Both the position numbers and the translations under genes were made by a program. The notes under the pieces were generated by a model. It was not told the origin of the DNA. It ran no database searches and was given only the letters and a program-made list of their open reading frames with translations. A DNA stretch of 64,000 nucleotides, taken from NCBI GenBank assembly GCA_900472295.1, contig UCIA01000008.1, forward strand, positions 171,875 to 235,874, written 5' to 3'. The stretch comes from Hyphomicrobiales bacterium (GTDB lineage: Bacteria; Pseudomonadota; Alphaproteobacteria; Rhizobiales; Rhizobiaceae). Position 1 is the first letter of the stretch. Every line of letters starts with the position of its first letter. Below are positions 61,748 to 64,000 of the stretch, piece after piece.

Positions 61748-64000
61748 CAGAACGCCTTCGGACAGCTGAAGGCGGAGAGCGCCGGCAATGTGAATGGGTT
61801 GCCGTCCCCTCCGGTCTTGATCGTGTAGGCGACATCGCGCCCGCCAATGACGAAACGCGCCTCCAGACTGTCGCCATTGGCGGTGACCTGTCCCTTGTCG
61901 AGCAATCGTTTCAACGCCCACGGGCCGTCGAACCTGATCGCCGACTCGCGCCCCGGCAGCTCCGGCGTCAGGCTGAGGCTGGCCGAGCCGGTCTTGCCCG
62001 GCCACGGGATCAAGCCGGGCGTATTGCCGGCCTGGGTGGCCTGCAGCACCTGGCCGTCGATGTTGAGCAGCGCCATGTCGGCATCGCCATGCAGCGACAA
62101 CGGCGTGAAGGTGATGTTGATCGACGGCACCGGGCCGCCGAGCGGAAAGAAGGCGGCGCGGATTTGCGCCGCAAGCTGGAAATTCTTCAGCGTCGATTTC
62201 GCCAGGCTGCGGCCGAACTTGGTGTCCTGTTTCCAGTCCCAGTCCTGCCCACTCATGTCGACCAGCGACGCCAGGTTTTGTGCATAGAACCGGTCGAGCA
62301 CCCCGCCCGGAGCGAAGAGTTTTGCGAAGTCGGCCATGGCGACATCATCGGTGCCGGCAGGCACGAATGGAAAGCGCCCGGCAATCACCTCTTCGCACGG
62401 GCGGCCGACCGTCTCTTCCAGCATGTCGTTGAGATGCGTGGTCGATGTTTCGGCGACTGTGCCTTCGAAATCGTCCGCCGCCGCACTGACCATCCTGGCC
62501 AGCGCCTTCGGCAGCCGCGAGGCGTTGGCGCGCAGCGTCGAAATCTGCAGCTGCAGATTGGCGTTGGCCTGGTCGGTCTGCGCCGGGACATCGGCAGCGA
62601 GCCGCACACTTTGATAGATCTCGCGGAAATTCTGCGTCAGGGCGTCGAGCGGTCGCTGTCCCGGCGCACCGGCCACCAGAGCCTGGAAAGACCGGAACTG
62701 GGCTTCGATGTTGGCGCCTGGATCCTGGTTCTGCGTGCTGACAAAGGCGGTTCCGGCCCGGCTCTGCGACTTGCGCGCCGCCAGCGCGATGCCGATGCGG
62801 GCGAGGCCCTTGGCGCGAGCGGCGGCTTCCTGGTCGCTGTCTTGAGACGGGGCCGCCCCGTTCTCGGCAGCATCGCTCTCGCGCGTCAATGCCGTTTCGC
62901 GCGCGATCGCCTCGAACAGCTGCATCAGCGGCGAGGTCGGCGATCCCGCGGCGGACAGCGCCAGATATTGCGGCTTGTCGGCAGCCATCGCCTTGAACTT
63001 CAACCTGTCGAGCACCTCGTTCCACGCTGCCGCAAAGCCCTTGCCGTAGCGGTCGAGAAGTTCGGGGCCGAGCTTGAGCAGTTCCTGGTCGAAGCCGCCT
63101 TGCTCGCCGCTCGAGCCGATCACCCACTGGTCGTCGACCAGCGCTTGCGCGCTCCTGGCGAGCTGCGCCAGATAGAAGTCGAAGCCGGCATGGGTGTAGA
63201 GACCGGGGACGCGAAGCGAAGCCAGATCGTTTCCGTCATTGCGCTCGAACAGCACCGGCGCTTCAGGGCCGGCTTGCGCGGCCACCGCAAAATCACCCAG
63301 CGCCGCCGCATAGGTGGCCGACTGGATGAGCGCCGTGGCGCGGTCGGCAAGGCTCATGCGGCCAAGCGAACGTTGTGCGGACTCGACCAGCGAGCGGTTG
63401 AGCTCGAACGAGGGATCCTGGTCGTCATCGAGCGCCAGCATGGCGCGCAGATGCTTCTCCAGTTGCGCCCGCCCGTCGCGATTATGGGCGCCGGGATAGC
63501 GGTTCTGTTCCCAGTCCCGGTTCAGCCAGGTGACGACCAGTTCATCGTCGACTTTCGGCGCCTTGCCGCTCAGCATCAGGTAGATTTTCAACGGCTCGTA
63601 CAGCGCCATCGGATCGGCCATCCTGGCCTCGATCGTGCGTTCGAGCTGGAACAGCAGGCGCGAGCGGAACATGCGCTCCAGCCCTTGCCGGTAAGCGGTC
63701 TCGGAGGCCGAGCGGATGCGTTCGCGCTGGCTGAGGCCGAACGTCGCCTTGGCCGGCGTCGGCTGGTCTTTTGCGTCATAGCCGGCCGGCAGGCTGCGCA
63801 GCGCGTCGAGCGCACCGATGACGGTTTCGAGGTCCGCATCCGACACCGTCGTGCTTGCCAGCAGCGGCGCGGCCGTCTCGCGGTATTGGCCGGCCGCCTG
63901 GCTGGTGGCAGTGACCAGCGATTTGTTGGTTGCAAAGCTCAAGCCGAGCATTCCAAGTCCTGCGAGCGCTATAGTTGCGATCGCCGCCAGACCGGCATAG
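61747..64000 (-). CDS. tssM: Type VI secretion membrane protein TssM (IcmF), 5' end outside window
   Basis: The frame is open from base 64000 to the stop at 61747, giving about 750 C-terminal residues of a protein usually over 1,100 long. The first visible residues (YAGLAAIATIALAGLGMLGL) are the third membrane helix. The periplasmic domain follows, ending in the beta-rich TssM C-terminal domain (INITFTPLSLHGDADMALLN, SLSLTPELPGRESAIRFDGP, WALKRLLDKGQV) and the characteristic terminal FSCPKAF. TssM with TssJ and TssL forms the envelope-spanning complex of the apparatus. Confidence 0.92.
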   Translation of the reverse strand, partial: YAGLAAIATIALAGLGMLGLSFATNKSLVTATSQAAGQYRETAAPLLASTTVSDADLETVIGALDALRSLPAGYDAKDQPTPAKATFGLSQRERIRSASETAYRQGLERMFRSRLLFQLERTIEARMADPMALYEPLKIYLMLSGKAPKVDDELVVTWLNRDWEQNRYPGAHNRDGRAQLEKHLRAMLALDDDQDPSFELNRSLVESAQRSLGRMSLADRATALIQSATYAAALGDFAVAAQAGPEAPVLFERNDGNDLASLRVPGLYTHAGFDFYLAQLARSAQALVDDQWVIGSSGEQGGFDQELLKLGPELLDRYGKGFAAAWNEVLDRLKFKAMAADKPQYLALSAAGSPTSPLMQLFEAIARETALTRESDAAENGAAPSQDSDQEAAARAKGLARIGIALAARKSQSRAGTAFVSTQNQDPGANIEAQFRSFQALVAGAPGQRPLDALTQNFREIYQSVRLAADVPAQTDQANANLQLQISTLRANASRLPKALARMVSAAADDFEGTVAETSTTHLNDMLEETVGRPCEEVIAGRFPFVPAGTDDVAMADFAKLFAPGGVLDRFYAQNLASLVDMSGQDWDWKQDTKFGRSLAKSTLKNFQLAAQIRAAFFPLGGPVPSINITFTPLSLHGDADMALLNIDGQVLQATQAGNTPGLIPWPGKTGSASLSLTPELPGRESAIRFDGPWALKRLLDKGQVTANGDSLEARFVIGGRDVAYTIKTGGDGNPFTLPALSAFSCPKAF

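Overview
The window is GC-rich (roughly two-thirds G+C), densely coded alphaproteobacterial chromosome, most likely from the Rhizobiales and probably a Mesorhizobium. That placement is an inference. It rests on an Ehu/Eut/Doe ectoine-utilisation cluster, a type VI secretion (imp-type) gene order, a DUF3309 peptide, and double-hairpin intergenic repeats typical of this group. No rRNA, tRNA, CRISPR array, IS element or phage gene was seen.

Layout. 1-3571 (minus): three overlapping glycosyltransferase genes, the last running off the left edge. 3572-7412 (minus): a decayed ferric-hydroxamate uptake locus with intact fhuD and fhuB, no fhuC, a TonB-dependent receptor reduced to its two ends, and a TetR regulator reduced to its C-terminus. 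7495-8983: an FAD amine/amino-acid oxidase-like enzyme and a DUF3309 peptide.

9184-23701: a complete ectoine/hydroxyectoine uptake and catabolism cluster. On the minus strand lie an alcohol-dehydrogenase-like gene, doeD, doeC and an Lrp/AsnC regulator. Divergent on the plus strand are enuR, then ehuABCD (ABC importer), eutABC, doeA (eutD) and doeB (eutE). The expected flow is import by EhuABCD, ring opening by DoeA, deacetylation by DoeB to diaminobutyrate, transamination by DoeD to aspartate semialdehyde, and oxidation by DoeC to aspartate. EutABC serve the hydroxyectoine branch. EnuR and the AsnC protein regulate.

23731-33713: a heterodimeric ABC exporter pair with one degenerate ATP site; a DapA-like lyase with a divergent LysR; an SDR-like protein lacking the catalytic Tyr-Lys motif; an NAD(P)-binding/DsbA-like pair with a divergent LysR and a clear palindromic operator; a small secreted protein; and an unexpected homologue of cyanobacterial fluorescence recovery protein.

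33790-46287: a twelve-gene minus-strand sugar-utilisation block. It contains a class I aldolase, a PfkB kinase, a MalFGK-type importer, two TIM-barrel isomerases, a Gfo/Idh/MocA dehydrogenase, a hydrolase, a ribulose-phosphate-epimerase-like enzyme and an ROK kinase. A divergent DeoR regulator lies next to tandem palindromes. 46569-52074: a second MocA-type dehydrogenase, an HSL-type esterase, a LacI regulator, a GlcD-type FAD oxidase and a ThuA-like protein.

52087-64000: the edge of a type VI secretion locus. It carries tssM (cut by the right edge), a 51-codon ORF where tagF is expected, a PP2C phosphatase, a membrane Ser/Thr kinase, a DUF1036 protein, a fused M23 peptidase/lytic transglycosylase, a caspase-like protein, an OmpA-domain protein and a DUF6931 protein. 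Most are joined by start/stop overlaps. Four related hairpin elements (21389, 27674, 46389, 53512) and one larger palindromic element inside ehuBCD (17125) are dispersed between genes.
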